From the NCBI RefSeq assembly GCF_014805685.1, contig NC_060893.1, positions 10,785,773 to 10,849,772 of the forward strand: a stretch of 64,000 bases of DNA. The letters run 5' to 3'. Shown here in pieces: positions 14,380 through 26,756 of the stretch. Numbering within the stretch: position 1 is the first letter of the stretch; each line of letters begins with the position of its first letter. The DNA comes from Silurus meridionalis. Taxonomy: Eukaryota > Chordata > Actinopteri > Siluriformes > Siluridae. A program made the position numbers and the translations under genes. The notes under the pieces are model-generated. The model did no database searches, was not told where the DNA came from, and saw only the letters and a program-made list of their open reading frames with translations.

Positions 14380-14714
14380 GTCAAAGTGCCCACAGTGAAA
14401 GTGCCCACTTAAACCTCCACTCTCCTACACTTCTCCTTTCCCTGCTGTCTCTGTCCTCCTCTTCTTTTTCTCCTCCTTTGTTCAACAGTAGCCCAATTTC
14501 CACCGGGATCCTGTTGGCTAACAATACCTGTGGCAGTTGTTGGTAACCCGGGCCTCGGCCGATCCGGTATGAAATTCTGTCTCGTAATCCGCACATTGGC
14601 ACATGTTTTACGCTGGATGCCCTTCCTAACACAACCCTCCCTATTTATCCGGACTTAGGACCGGCACTAAGAGTGCACTGGCTTGTGCAACCCTAATGGC
14701 TGGCTTACTAGATA

Positions 14715-14722
14715 ATTGTTAT
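14715..14722 (+). repeat. possible target-site duplication of the LINE (5' side)
   Basis: ATTGTTAT, matching 11860-11867. Confidence 0.4.
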
Positions 14723-17700
14723 TAAAGAATAAAATAAATTATATATTGCATAGTTTTTTAAATATTGTATGTGCACATCAGTACTATGTAGACAATGTTA
14801 CAGTGACCCTTATTCAATTAAAAAACAGCCCACTTCAGCATTTATGCTTACTAAGCGGCTTTCTCATCTGCCCTTTTTGTATGTTTTTGCCGTGTCTCAT
14901 AGTGTTGATGTGAGAAACACGGACAATGCTGATCCGAAGTGACGTGCATCTTCCATCCCGGGACAGCGTCCATGGCTACAGCCCAGCCTCCGTTCCTCTG
15001 TACTGGGCTGTTTTTGTTCGCAGCAGCTCATGCGGATAATTTGCTGGGATGGAGTGGAGGGCTGTCACAAGGACTCGGCTCAAGGGGTGTGGGAAAACTA
15101 GCAGAAGCATCTTCTATGACCAAATGCAGCCTGCAATGACAATGACAAAGCCTGAATAAATACGAGAATACATTTTTATGCCTTTCTTAATTTTACTGTT
15201 TTTATTGTTTATGTAATTTCCTCTCATCTCATGTCTTTTTGTTGTGTGTCTCATTTAAAAATTGGTAGAATAATGCTTCTGACAAGCCGCCTTAGATCAC
15301 AGTCTGTTTGGATATAGATTTTTTTTTTTTTTACTTTAAAGAGGGAAAATATTAATAAAGTCTATGCCAGTAAGCCTATATGACTTGCCTACAGTAGTAG
15401 AAATGCCTCTTTGGTGTCAATCACTATCCACACTCGCTTAGATATCATGTGTTCTTTTTGTAGAATTTCCAATAAAAGTTATATTTCCAGAGCATGAATA
15501 ACATTATTCCACAAATTCTGACCTAGAGAATACATTTTTACATCTTGGGAACACTGGTTCCTAAGAAAGTGGTCTTCCCAAGGTTTATCAAACAGCTGCA
15601 CTGTTATTAGAGTTTCATCTTATGGCTTAACATAGAGAACAGTCTTTGTGACTTTCTTCTGCAGCAAACATTCACACTTTGGGTCTGTGAAAAACACAGA
15701 AGCCATAGCCAGCTCTTCCATCTTCCAGCTCTCAGCTCTCGTGCAGCATCTCTGTGATTTTTAACAAGTCCCAAAGCCATGCACTGAGAGCTGCCCAGAT
15801 CCCAGAGGAGCAGCAGGTGGAGTAACATCCTTACTGCAACTTTCTTTGAGTTCATGCAGGTTTGTACCCATGCTAGTGGATCACAGGGAGATAGCAGAGT
15901 TCTATTCTTCCTCAACTATGCTCAAAACGTGCTGCAAGTAGCCTGCGTAGCACTTACCCAAGCAGAGGTCACTGACCCAAGCAAGCCAAGCGTAGGCTTA
16001 ATACATGGAGAGAGGGACAGAGAAGCTCACTAGGAAGTAAAGGGGATAAAGCACTCTCCCAAAAATAGGCCTCCCCGGGCCATTGTAGCAAAGGACAGAG
16101 CGACATTGTGGACGACGCTAACATCTGTGTATAACCTCTCAGTTACAAACGCCCCTTTGCCTAAGTTTGAGCCAGACTCCACCACGGTCCTCCAAGGAAC
16201 AGCCATTTTGGAACGCTTTCCCCGACACAGATGTTGCATATTAAAAAGTGGGGCTGTTTAAGAGAGAAAGAGCAGGCAGGAAAGGGAGGACTGTTCTCCG
16301 TGGGTTTCACCTGTGCCGTCATCCGAGAAGCCAATCCATGAGAGGAAGCTGACTAACCAACCAAAGGCAAAGTGACAACAATGATAAAGTCATCTCATTT
16401 CCTGTCTGACCCTGAGCAGGTAGAGATGCGGACAAATGACTCCACTCTCCGGAGTCTCTTGTTTAACTCTGATCTTTCTTCTTGTATTTTTTTTTTTACT
16501 TTTTGTTGCTGATTTATGTCTTTTAAAATATACATCTTGATGACCTTGATTAACAGAAGCACTTTTCATCAGCAGTTCCAATTCAACAATTGTAGTTTAT
16601 AAATGTTTTACACATTTTTTTTTGCTGCTCCCAATGGAAAATAGTTGTTTTTTTCAAATATTTTTTTATTTGTTTTGCTTCCTATTTGATGTTGTTTGCA
16701 GAAAAAACTCAAAGTTTTTCCTACAAATGTATTCATTTCTTATTTTACTATTTTACTGTTTCCTACATGCTTTCCTCTCTCTTTTCATTTTGACAAAAAA
16801 CCCCACAATTATATACATTTTGAAATCACAGTTGACAATCAATAACAACCTTCATTGTGAGGCACCGAGTTGTGTCCACAAGATGGTGATATTCACTAAA
16901 ATGTATTTTCTTTTGTAACGACGTTCCTGCATGTACTGAGAGATGCTACAGAAGAATCTATAGGGTATATACATAAATATATATGTGAGTACATAGCGTT
17001 GCCTCTGCATTCCCTGTTGGCTAAGGATATGGAAGAGTGTGTGTTAACAAACTGGCTGTGTACGTCCTGTGTTGATTGGGTTCTCTCGGAGGAGTAGACT
17101 ACAGAGCCAGGGTCAGGATGGTTCAGCGCTTCTGTGCTCAGGTGTACATTGGGCCAGAGTTCAGGTGTGTGTTCACATTCAGCTCCATGGGAGCATAAGC
17201 AAAGAGGCTGTAACCTGCAGTGCTCGCTGAGGGGCTGCACAGCTAGTTGGCCAGTTTTAAACCTCCATCACCAAAACATACTTTTGTAATGTACATTATA
17301 TTCTGAAAAAAGACTTTGGAAGTAACTAAGATATAATATAATCCAAGATATAATTGATAGTGATCAATTACCAGCGGTAACAATAAAATGTTCTGTATTG
17401 ATCAGAAAAGTTACATCCTTCAAGCACTTTCTTTCACTATGGAGTCTCCTTTGAAAGATTCATAACTGTAGTATCAATACAGCAGGGACGATTTATCATC
17501 CATATTCTACAAGGACGCTCAACTCCTTTATTCTAACCCCAAAACTTCAACCGGGAAACAGATAACTACAGTTTTCTCTGCTTCTCTCTACTTTTTTCCC
17601 TTTGTGTTTTATTGCAAAAAGTTGGTGCTGGAAATATACAATGATTAACATTTTTCTAAAAAAAAAATAGCTAATCTTTTTTTCCCATCTCAAAGTTTCA

Positions 17701-18530
17701 TTTTCAACACGGCTGATACATTTATACATATTTTAAATTCAGGTGCACACACTCAACATTAAGCATTAATGCCTAGTGATAAAAGTGCTATTGATTCCAC
17801 TTTAACACTGTATTGACATTTAGAATGATGTGCGAAAGCGTGCTGATGACCTGAGTGTGAACAAAAGTGCAGAGTTCACTGGAGGCAGTATGAATGTGAG
17901 GGGTGAACTGAAAGTCACACATCACTTGAGTCTTAAAAATATATTTCCATGTTAGTCAGGTGAGAATACAAAACATAAGCATACTGTAGCACTGCTTGTA
18001 TTATTTTCTGATTATTTAGATGACCAGTATTTATACTAATGAACTATAGTCACACATATGAAAATCTTCATGGTTTTTATATGTGAAAACATGGCTTTTC
18101 TTGTCTTAGGATAGCATTTTTATAATATTCTAAACCTTAAAGCAAAAAAAAATTGCTGTTGCAAGTCTAAATGATATTAAACATTGACTTTTAATCTTTC
18201 AAACATTTTGTGTCCATGTTCTGTTATTAATTATTTTTCTCAGCCTCATTTTAAAGATAATTTACTAAATAGTTTAAATTAGGTCATAAGGTCTCATTCA
18301 GACTGCACTGAAGCTGTAGAATATGTATAGAATATGTGTATATAGCTGAGAATATGAAGACAAAATTTGTAGTAAAATATAACAGTGTAATAGAGAGAAA
18401 AACTAATTCTGCCTGCATCCACTGTTCAGATGACAGAGCCCTGAATGAAAAAACAACAACAACAAAAAAAAACATTCCTACGGGGTATTATCAAAATTTG
18501 CAAATGTAATTATAATGTAATATAGAAAAC
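14723..18530. other. unique DNA, no gene seen
   Basis: A GC-richer part at about 14870-15140 and another at 15600-16400 contain frames of 66-114 codons on both strands without recognisable domains. I could not find a convincing exon with both splice sites. Poly(T) tracts occur at about 15319-15332 and 16488-16497. Confidence 0.4.
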
Positions 18531-19850
18531 ATTGATTCAAAACATGCTGATTTATTTCTGTTTTCTGTTGCCAATGATAGCCCTCCCTGCTGTACAGCCT
18601 GAAAGGGGTCATTACGATATTCCCAAGTATGAGTATTACAACTATTCTTTTCAAGTCGACCTACAGTGCATGTGTCATTGTTCACAATTCCCCACAATGG
18701 TGGTTTGTAGCCAAATTTGGCTGTGGCTGCACCTGGTCCTCGATAGGCATTGTTCGGCTACCTTTCATGCCCATGCAGTGTGACACATTGCCCTCAAGCA
18801 TTGACCATCTGACCAGGGTAAGGGTTTTAATCGCAAGACTAATAATAGAGAAGTCTGGCAAGATTCGAGTTTTTTTGCAATTATACCCCACTGTGGGACA
18901 TGATCGGTGAAAGACATGATGAAATGTGGGAGAGCCGTGTTCCAAAACATGAAAGCAGGTCCACATTTCATGTGTATTGAAAGCTGATATTGTTCCAAAC
19001 GCTGTATGCGTGCCCCACTTGTTTTAAACAGACTTTGCCAAATCGATCTTAAAGCACCACAACAAAATGTAAGCTAAATAATGGTATAACCCTTTCCCTG
19101 ATTCAACTCTTATTGATCTAGGAAACTTGGGGTTTAAGGTTATGGCTCTGACTTCACACTATCTAGGCATAAAATGGTCCCCAGACGCATCTCCCATCTC
19201 GAGCCAAGGTCTTAGCTGCCGTGTGTTTCTCCAGGTTGTCCAGACCCGTCCTTGAACTCAGCTGGAGGGGAGAAGACTAATTTTCTCTTTGAAAAGTTCA
19301 GCAACGGAAAAAGGAATTCTCCAGTGATCTCCAGCTAGAGTCTGGAGGTGATAAAGAAGATGAAAAATATCGGCACAAAAAATGGAGTTTAAGCACAGAG
19401 CGTGGCCTGAGTTTGTTTGTCTTCCATGCTTTTGTGGATGCTCATGCTCTTGGTTTACCCATGTGCATCCCTCACTGCGAGCAAAGGAGCAGCATAATTT
19501 ACATTACTCACGCACATTACCATGCGGCAATACATAAAAAAAACAACAAAAAAATGAACACTGTGGCTAAAAATAAAAAAATGACTCAAGAATTAATTGA
19601 GCTTCAACTCCACCAGAAGCAAACAGATGTGTCCCATTTAGACTAATATCAACTTTAACTTGTGAGTGAGTGAGGAAACTTGTGATTGATCGTGTCTGTC
19701 AAATTTGTAGCCAAAGACTGGCCTTTTCTAGAATAGCGCAACTCTGAAATATTGCAGGCATATTTCTTTATTCAAATGCCATCGACTGAATAGAGTGATC
19801 AGAGGCATTGCCCTCAGTGGATGAGATTAAGCCCAGGCTGACACATTGAA
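18531..19850. other. unique DNA, no assignable gene
   Basis: Overlapping frames of 68-94 codons occur on both strands at 18491-18998. None has a domain I recognise, and open frames on both strands at the same place argue against coding. Confidence 0.4.
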
Positions 19851-20771
19851 GGCTTGCTGGACTTTGATGATGCTGGAGCATATCCTTTTGGGCTTTCAAA
19901 CAATGTAGAGAGTGAGCGCTCTACCTCACTCAGCTGTCTGGAGAACAATCATTTGGTACAAAGCACTGTCAAGGCATCAGTGAGTCGCAACTGCACCCGG
20001 CCGGTCGCTAATTTAAGCAGCGCTGCCTGCATCTCACTGTAGGCTTTCACATCCAAATCCCATATGCAATTAAGAGTGCTTTCAGAGGCCAGAGTTCAGG
20101 CAATGTACTGGAATGCTGAAACCTTCTGCAGCAAGAGGATGCCTTGTTTTCATCAGATGTTCAAAAGGGATCACAGTCCGAGCCTAGTTGCTAAGTGAGT
20201 GTATATTCAACAGTGTGTGATGTAGCACTGGTTATTTCTCACTAAGGAAGATCAAATGGAAGCTATAAGAATATGGTGTGTGTCAATGCCTTGTTAGTTT
20301 TTTGCAGAATCTAGTCATGTATTAAATTGGGATATTTGATGATCACATTGCACCTGTCAAATTAAGACGGATCATTATGGCTGCGTTAATTATGATGTAT
20401 GCGTATATATTTTTGATGAAATATGCGCATTGGAAGTGCTTCATCAATCATTCTCACTGAATGTTTCAGAATGGCGTTGAACTGTCAGTGATACTGCTGC
20501 ATTTCCACCGAGCTGCCTGTCTCACATGCATGGCCCCGTTCTCTCTGCAGCACGCTTTAAAGTACAAAATGAAGGGGAAACATAAAACGCTTGTGATGGA
20601 GCTATTTTTAATGACAATTACCTTTAGGTCAGGGTAGTTAACCTGGCAAAATTATCCATGGCTGCCTCTGCTCTCACCCTTCAAAACAAACTGAGGGAAC
20701 ATAAAGGGGCTAGTTATTTTAGCCCCTGGCTCTAACCAGCTGCCATTACCTAGAGAGAGAGGTGCTAAGTG
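19851..20771. promoter_or_regulatory. candidate conserved regulatory block
   Basis: Repeat-free sequence with balanced base composition. It includes a homeodomain-type TTAATTA site at about 20385-20391 and an AGGTCA nuclear-receptor half-site at about 20625-20630, and leads up to the TATA box at 20772. Function is inferred from composition and motifs only; conservation was not tested. Confidence 0.2.
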
Positions 20772-20779
20772 TATAAAAG
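20772..20779 (+). promoter_or_regulatory. TATA box candidate
   Basis: TATAAAAG is a canonical TATA box in an otherwise mixed-composition region. A good splice donor, AAG followed by GTAATA, lies 135 bases downstream at 20904-20912. Together they would fit a promoter and a short non-coding first exon starting near 20803. The same place also reads AATAAA (20900-20905), so the downstream signal is ambiguous. Confidence 0.25.
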
Positions 20780-20909
20780 CGGAGGGCAGGTGGAAACTAA
20801 TTCATGCCTCAGGCAATCTGGAGAACATTCCCCTTCTTCGCCTGTGTGCCTTTCTCCGACTGTGTGTTCTAAAGCGGTGCAAAAGATCACTGAGCTTGCA
20901 ATAAAGGTA

Positions 20910-21177
20910 ATAGGGACAATATGAACGTGACACGCTTGACCTGTGTTTTGGAGGATGGAAGTGAGTACAAGAATGGACTAATAGTTGTAATTTTACCCTG
21001 AGTGTTTGTACGCTGGGCAGTGCAGCAGTTATGAGATCTACAAGAAAAACGTTTGTTCTAAAGCAATTTGGTGCACGTTTGAGAATAAGAGGAAAGATTA
21101 GAGTGTCATCTGTGTTTCAAATGTGATTATCTTTATGTGTTCAGAGATATGCACCATCTGCTCAGGCTCGCTGACAG

Positions 21178-21178
<1 letters not shown>
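20910..21178. other. unique DNA
   Basis: Nothing specific could be supported. Confidence 0.35.

Positions 21179-21259
<81 letters not shown>
21179..21259 (+). repeat. (AC)n microsatellite
   Basis: About 40 pure AC units, among the longest in the window. Frames reading repeated HT or VC residues through it (21098-21439, 21123-21347) are artefacts. Confidence 0.97.
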
Positions 21260-21264
<5 letters not shown>

Positions 21265-21557
21265 GGTATGGACTGGGTACAGCTGAGAAAATGACCATTC
21301 CCATGAGACCTGTCTCTGTCATAACATTCACATGTCCATTATTATAATATTCTAATGAACTGTGAAAATATGCACACACAGATGTCTGCATTAATACAGA
21401 CAACAAATTGATCATTATACATTTACCCAGACATAACAAACAACTTAATAACTTACTAACACATGTCTAAAATTAGAATAAGACACAATTCACATGTCTT
21501 CCCCATCTAGATACCTTGATAAAAAAGATTGCCATTTGTATAAAGGTGGAGCATGTG

Positions 21558-21630
21558 AATAATAATAATAATCATAATAATAATAATAATAATAATTATA
21601 ATTATAACAATAATAATAATAATAATAATG
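21558..21630 (+). repeat. (AAT)n microsatellite
   Basis: AAT units with a few TTA/CAT interruptions in the middle. Confidence 0.92.
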
Positions 21631-22985
21631 TTTCACAAAGGACAATGTTATTATCTAACTCTGCAGGTCAGCAAAGTGGGGTTTGATTTAACCAATTTTA
21701 TAATTCCTCATTGTGTCTCTCTTTCTTCTGAACTGTCAACAGCCCAGTGTCGGTATGAGAAGAAAAAAAACCCAACATGCTAAACAAAACCATGGAAATC
21801 GAAAGCTATATGGTGCACAACAAAGATCGAGGCACATCTTTAAAACACCATTACCGTCAGAAAATGTCATGAAATCGCTTGCACATAATTTCCTACTTTT
21901 CCCTGTCTGTTTGCATTTTGCAGCGTGGATCGTTTTGAAGAGGGCGTTGAATAATGCGCTCATTCTTTGCTCTGTTATGGAACTTTCCAGCAATTGTGTC
22001 GGGAGAGGGGGAAAACTAAGCTTTGTGTGATTTTGTGTATTGACAGAGTGAAGTGCAAGTCTTTAGAAAACACACTGGCCCCCCACGGCAGAGACTGTAG
22101 ACACAGACAGTGCTGACTCGTGCACTTGGTAGAAGAATTATCCATTTTTGTGAAGCTGAATCGATATAATTAAAATTTGCCTGTGCTTTGTAGGGAGCTC
22201 TCTCATTTTAAAGTGGGAACCTCAGCAAAGTTGTTGTTTTCTTCAGCCCTACCAATTTGCATCAATCCTATCATCACTGACAAGCTGCTTGCAAAATTTA
22301 TGGCCCACTGTGCATAAGAGAAATCATTTGTAGAAGTCAGCAATAATGTTTAGATGATGACGATCTGTTTACCAGCCTCAATCCTAAACAATAAAGGTTT
22401 CATTTGCGTTACACTTCCAAACCTCATGTCAGGGAGGACAGACTTGACTGTACATCAGTGCTTGTGTGTACATAAAAACATTTATACAGTTCATATTCTC
22501 TACTAATAGCATAGAGTTTGCAGTGCTTGCTAATGGAATAGTAATGATAATAATGACTGACAAGGTGAACTCTGTCCTTGCTCCTTGATCTGAACCTTTT
22601 CTCAGTAATGCAGGTCTTACTAAGGTTTGTTAATATCTACTGAAAGCAGACAGGACTATTCATACATAATGCATTATGGAGTGTACTAATTCAGGTCTTA
22701 GCTGCTAAGTGACAACATGTTTAATCTCAAAAAAAAATTTCCAGCTTTCCCAGAATATATAAATGAGTTTGACTCCAGACCAGTCCCATGAGAGGAACTA
22801 GGCACCTCCTCTAAGCCTGTTTTAATAAAAGCAATGCAGCCTTTACTTGACACTAGAACCTTTAGGAACATTGGTCCTTTACACTTGTTTACATTAGTGC
22901 AGGAATTATACATTAGTGAGATGTAAATTTAGATTACATTTGCATTACAGTGCAACTAAAAATGTATTTATTGCCCATTTTCAGT
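21631..22985. other. unique DNA, no gene seen
   Basis: A 105-codon plus frame (21713-22030) overlaps an 85-codon minus frame at the same place. Neither has a known domain. Confidence 0.4.
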
Positions 22986-22997
22986 TTCATATATAAA

Positions 22998-23000
22998 TAA

Positions 23001-23080
<80 letters not shown>
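22998..23080 (+). repeat. (AT)n microsatellite
   Basis: About 37 AT units preceded by a short AAAT run. It directly abuts the left side of the hAT-like element and may have replaced its left end. Confidence 0.96.
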
Positions 23081-23081
<1 letters not shown>

Positions 23082-23083
<2 letters not shown>

Positions 23084-23486
23084 CAGTTCAGTACGTACCT
23101 CGGTTTTTATGTCACAGTTCGGTTCAATTTCAGTACAGTACAGTGAAGAAATGCACAACATAAAATTGCTTTAATGTCATTTCCATTTAACATAGTTTAT
23201 CCTTATTAACATTTGTGATTATTAACATTTGAACAGTTAACATTTATAAAACAATTTAAATAAAATGCCTGCTTGGTTAAATAATATACACAATAATATT
23301 ATATAATATTAAAAATAGAATTTAAATATTGCAATACATTTTAATTATATTGATTAAATCAATATAATTAATAATCAATTAAAATTAAACAAATGAAATT
23401 AATTTAAATAAAATTTAATAAATGGAAAAATGTTATAGCTTATATTTGTTAGACCCCATTTAAGTACTACAGGTATGTAAGTAAGT

Positions 23487-23542
<56 letters not shown>

Positions 23543-23873
23543 AGGGGGGTTTACATTTAATATGTAATTTTCTGAAGATATGTTGTACTTAACTGTTCTA
23601 CTTATTTCAGCATACTTTAACAAATGTCCTCATTCTTTTCATTTTTCATTTATTCATTCATTTTATTAATATGCAGAATTATAAGGATTTTCTCCATTTA
23701 AGAGAAATTCTTGAAGCTGGACATTCTTTAGCGTGTTTCATGCATATTTGCTATATGAAGTGAGTAGCCACAGTGACACTGCACTAACTCTAGTTTGTTA
23801 CACGTGTAACCGAAAGCCCTGTAGCGAAAGATTTCTTTACGAATATGTGCACCGTGTTACACCCCTAATATTT
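23082..23873 (-). mobile_element. worn hAT-like non-autonomous element
   Basis: The right end, read on the minus strand from 23873, is TTAGGGGTGTAACACGGTGC and continues with a CACATATTCGT phrase. This is a terminus I know from fish hAT elements (consensus of the form TAGGGGTGTAACGGTACACA). The left part has the matching inner phrase TACGTACCTCGGTTTTTATG followed by CACAGTTCGGTTC (about 23093-23125). The left terminus itself is lost in the AT array, so no target duplication can be read. A GT array has grown inside it. There is no transposase frame. Confidence 0.55.
23483..23541 (+). repeat. (GT)n microsatellite inside the hAT-like element
   Basis: Four AAGT-type units grade into about 26 GT units. 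Confidence 0.95.
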
Positions 23874-26381
23874 ATCTTTGTTTCATGTAAATGTATCTTT
23901 GTTTAGCTTATGCAATTTTTCCTTTTCTAAAAAGCTTTTACAAATGAGGTACAAGCAGGATTTATAAGATGGTCATGTGAACATTTTGATTAATCACACA
24001 GAATTGATGCTATGTATAATTTTCTTTTTCGTGGTGACACAACAGCTCTTTAAAAAATTTCCTAATTTAAAACAAAATGCTGGTTATGATTGTAGTGTAA
24101 TTGTTATTCATTATTGATCAAATCATTTATTTTACACAATTTTATAGTATTAAAAAAACGTCTCATATTAATTGAAGGAAATTGTTAAATGTTAAATTGA
24201 TTGTGTTGCGTTATTTTTCAAAGTAAAGAAATAAAAACAGAACTTTTGAATCTATATTTTATAGAGTCTAGCACAATGGATTTCTTACTGCGGTATCCTG
24301 TGATAAAGCCGTGCACCTATCCTGTACGCCTATGATTTATGGCTTGTGTGTTCTTCGTGTGCTCCACCACAGCACTGTAGCAGCAGCAGCAGCAGCAAAG
24401 CCCTCACTCAGTGTTGAAATAATGGGGCTTCTCTTGCAGCAGATGCCAGGAAGAAGAACTCTTCTTTTGTGGAGCCTCTGCACTGGTAATTAGCCAGCCT
24501 GGGCTACGGCGAGGACTCGGAGCCTGTCAGTGTGTCTGTTAAGTGGGTTCAAAGGGAAAAAGAGCGGTTTTGGAGAAAGGCTCGATGAGAGCGGGTGACG
24601 GCTAGGCCCTTTGGCTCCATTCGTCTTAAGGAGTGTGCTGCTCCTCTTCATGTTTTTATATTGCTTCTCGCTTTTCATCATATATAATTATAATTCGACT
24701 TTTTGCTCTCTCTTCAGCCTGCTCATCAGTCAATTACAGTATAACACGTTATTGATCAGCTCCTGGAGAAGCCATTACGGATGCGTGAGTGGGAAATTAC
24801 TTATACGACTGCTAATGTGATAAATGTTTTAATCCCACTTTTCATTAATGCCACATCATACACTGCTATAACACATCAAATAAATGGTTAAATTAAACGA
24901 GTTTGGCTTTTAGAAATATGAGCTCCTGGACTTCTGTGCATTTCATTTAGTTTTTAACTTTTTGGCTTTGATGTTCAGAGGAGCTTTCGGTGAAGTCATG
25001 GAGCAATATTTACCCCACTGAATAAATTCTAGCAAATGATCACACCAACAAATCACAAATCATGGTAATTGCTCTCAACACACAGCAGGATACTCTGTCC
25101 CATAATCCTCCTTCTGTACAGCTGAGGCATGTGGCATGTGTCTGCTTCTCGGCTCTATGGTCGCAGCACTAATCAGTAACATGTCTGCGCTGTGTTAGGT
25201 GCTGTGTGCTAGCCCAACCATTGTTGCAGAGCTGAAGCACAGAGCAGAATGAGAGCATGTGGCTGTGTGTCAGCAGCGCGTGAGTGGCCTCGCTGGGGCT
25301 GAACGAGTTGCACGGATTTGGGGCTGAGCTCCATACGGAGGGCTCCGTGCCTGGGGCCCTGGGGCCATGCAGTCCCAGGTCAGCAGATGGGCCTATGATT
25401 ATTATTTCCAGGCCCTTGTCTTACCTGACCACTTCCTCTCGCATTGCGAACAGCTGTTTCGCTCGCTTCACTGCAAGTGCACCATGAACAGCCATTTTTC
25501 TTCTTGTTCTTTACTTTGTACATAATATAAATCTTTACCGTGACCCTGCTCCCGGCTCCATCCACCTGTGTCTCACTGCAGGCAAAATCTCCCGCTGAGA
25601 ATTCTGCTCTTTTTTTCCTTCTTTTTTACCCTTTAACTGTGCAGATAACTGAGAGTAAGAATGTAAACTTTTATTGTGTCACTCCCCCGGAATAGATGTC
25701 ATTGTGTTCAACTGAGGAATGTGGAGAAACGCTGTTTGAATTGACATTTGTTTCAGCTAATGGCCTGATCTGAGTGCAAGCTCTGTAAACGTTCAATCCA
25801 GTTTGAAACTCTCTGCGTTGCTTGAATAAAAATGATCAAAAAAACAGGTGCGTGGTGTCTATGTTTTGTTTAGATAGGTTAAAGTGATGCAATACTACAA
25901 AATGATGCCACAATAATTTCACCATGGGTTTGTGCAGACAGTATTCATTCATAACCATATTCTCATTGCTACTATAGCAACAGAAACTGATTTTTATTGT
26001 CTTATAGTTTTTAGATATGAAAGAATATTTAAATAGATGTTTTTTTCTTCCTGGTTAAAATATGGGAGTGATATCACCCAGACAGTTAAGGAGAAAAAGA
26101 TTTTAAATTATATTAAGAAGCGAAATGTGACATGTAGAAACAACAAAATTTAAACAGCATTTGAGGCTGTCATTGTGTGTCAGTAATAATAAGCTAGATG
26201 CTGATTGATTAAGTGATTTCCCCCTCCATATTTCTTTCAGCTTGGTCTCCTCAGAGGGACCTGCAAGGCATACTGTAGTTTTTTGGATGAATACCCTCTT
26301 TATGTGGATCAATTTATCACGCCACAGGGAAAAATGCTCTACATCTACATGAGCACCTGGTGTCCAGCCAGTCTTAGCACT
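23874..26381. other. unique DNA with GC-richer blocks, no gene seen
   Basis: Blocks at about 24330-24620 and 25100-25480 are richer in GC and free of repeats apart from a (CAG)6 run at 24379-24397. Frames of 60-90 codons there have no domain I recognise. They are candidates for regulatory sequence rather than exons. Confidence 0.35.

Positions 26382-26430
<49 letters not shown>
26382..26430 (+). repeat. (CA)n microsatellite
   Basis: About 24 CA units. Confidence 0.96.
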
Positions 26431-26433
<3 letters not shown>

Positions 26434-26672
26434 AAAGCAAGAGAGAAAGCGAGAGAAGCGGGAGAGCGATCTTACTCTTGTTCCTTGACTACAAATTGAT
26501 TGTGTCTCTGGTTTGTTCATGGCTTCCAAAACACTCTTCAGTGCCAACTCTAATTAAAAGCTTTATATCCATAATGAATGCCGCATACAGAATCTAAATG
26601 TGGACAGTGTGTGGATCATGGAGGATAAAAAACACTGGGACAGGAAGTTAAACTTTAATTAAACTATGGTAG

Positions 26673-26678
<6 letters not shown>

Positions 26679-26748
<70 letters not shown>

Positions 26749-26756
26749 TGTGTGTG
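26679..26756 (+). repeat. (TG)n microsatellite
   Basis: About 38 TG units with one CG and one TT interruption. Confidence 0.96.

Larger units (their letters stand above)
11868..14714 (-). mobile_element. RTE-type non-LTR retrotransposon (LINE), nearly full length, broken
   Basis: The minus strand carries an apurinic-type endonuclease (13744-14379) followed by a reverse transcriptase (11891-13136), the order and size typical of RTE-clade LINEs, which are about 3.2 kb. The 5' part (14380-14714) has no intact frame and includes phrases I know from fish RTE copies, such as GGGCATCCAGCGTAAAACAT (about 14600-14619 on the minus strand). The 3' end is short, GGCGACCCCTAATGGGAGCA followed by GAAGAAG. 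It lies just after the reverse transcriptase, with no poly(A) tail, as in RTE elements. A possible 8-bp target duplication, ATTGTTAT, flanks it. Frameshifts and stop codons split the open reading frame, so this copy cannot encode its own enzymes. Confidence 0.9.

Noticed and set aside
12940..14412. Several plus-strand frames of 62-159 codons
   Set aside because: They are antisense shadows of the LINE's reverse transcriptase and endonuclease.
16866..16895. CTCF-like phrase around CCACAAGATGGTGA
   Set aside because: Three core mismatches; expected by chance in 64 kb.
15607..17240. Minus-strand frames of 62-114 codons as a multi-exon gene
   Set aside because: No shared domain, no consistent splice sites, and low-complexity or ordinary composition; I could not support it.
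18532..18998. Overlapping frames of 68-94 codons on both strands, considered as an exon
   Set aside because: Both strands are open at the same place, no domain is recognisable, and no convincing pair of splice sites was found.
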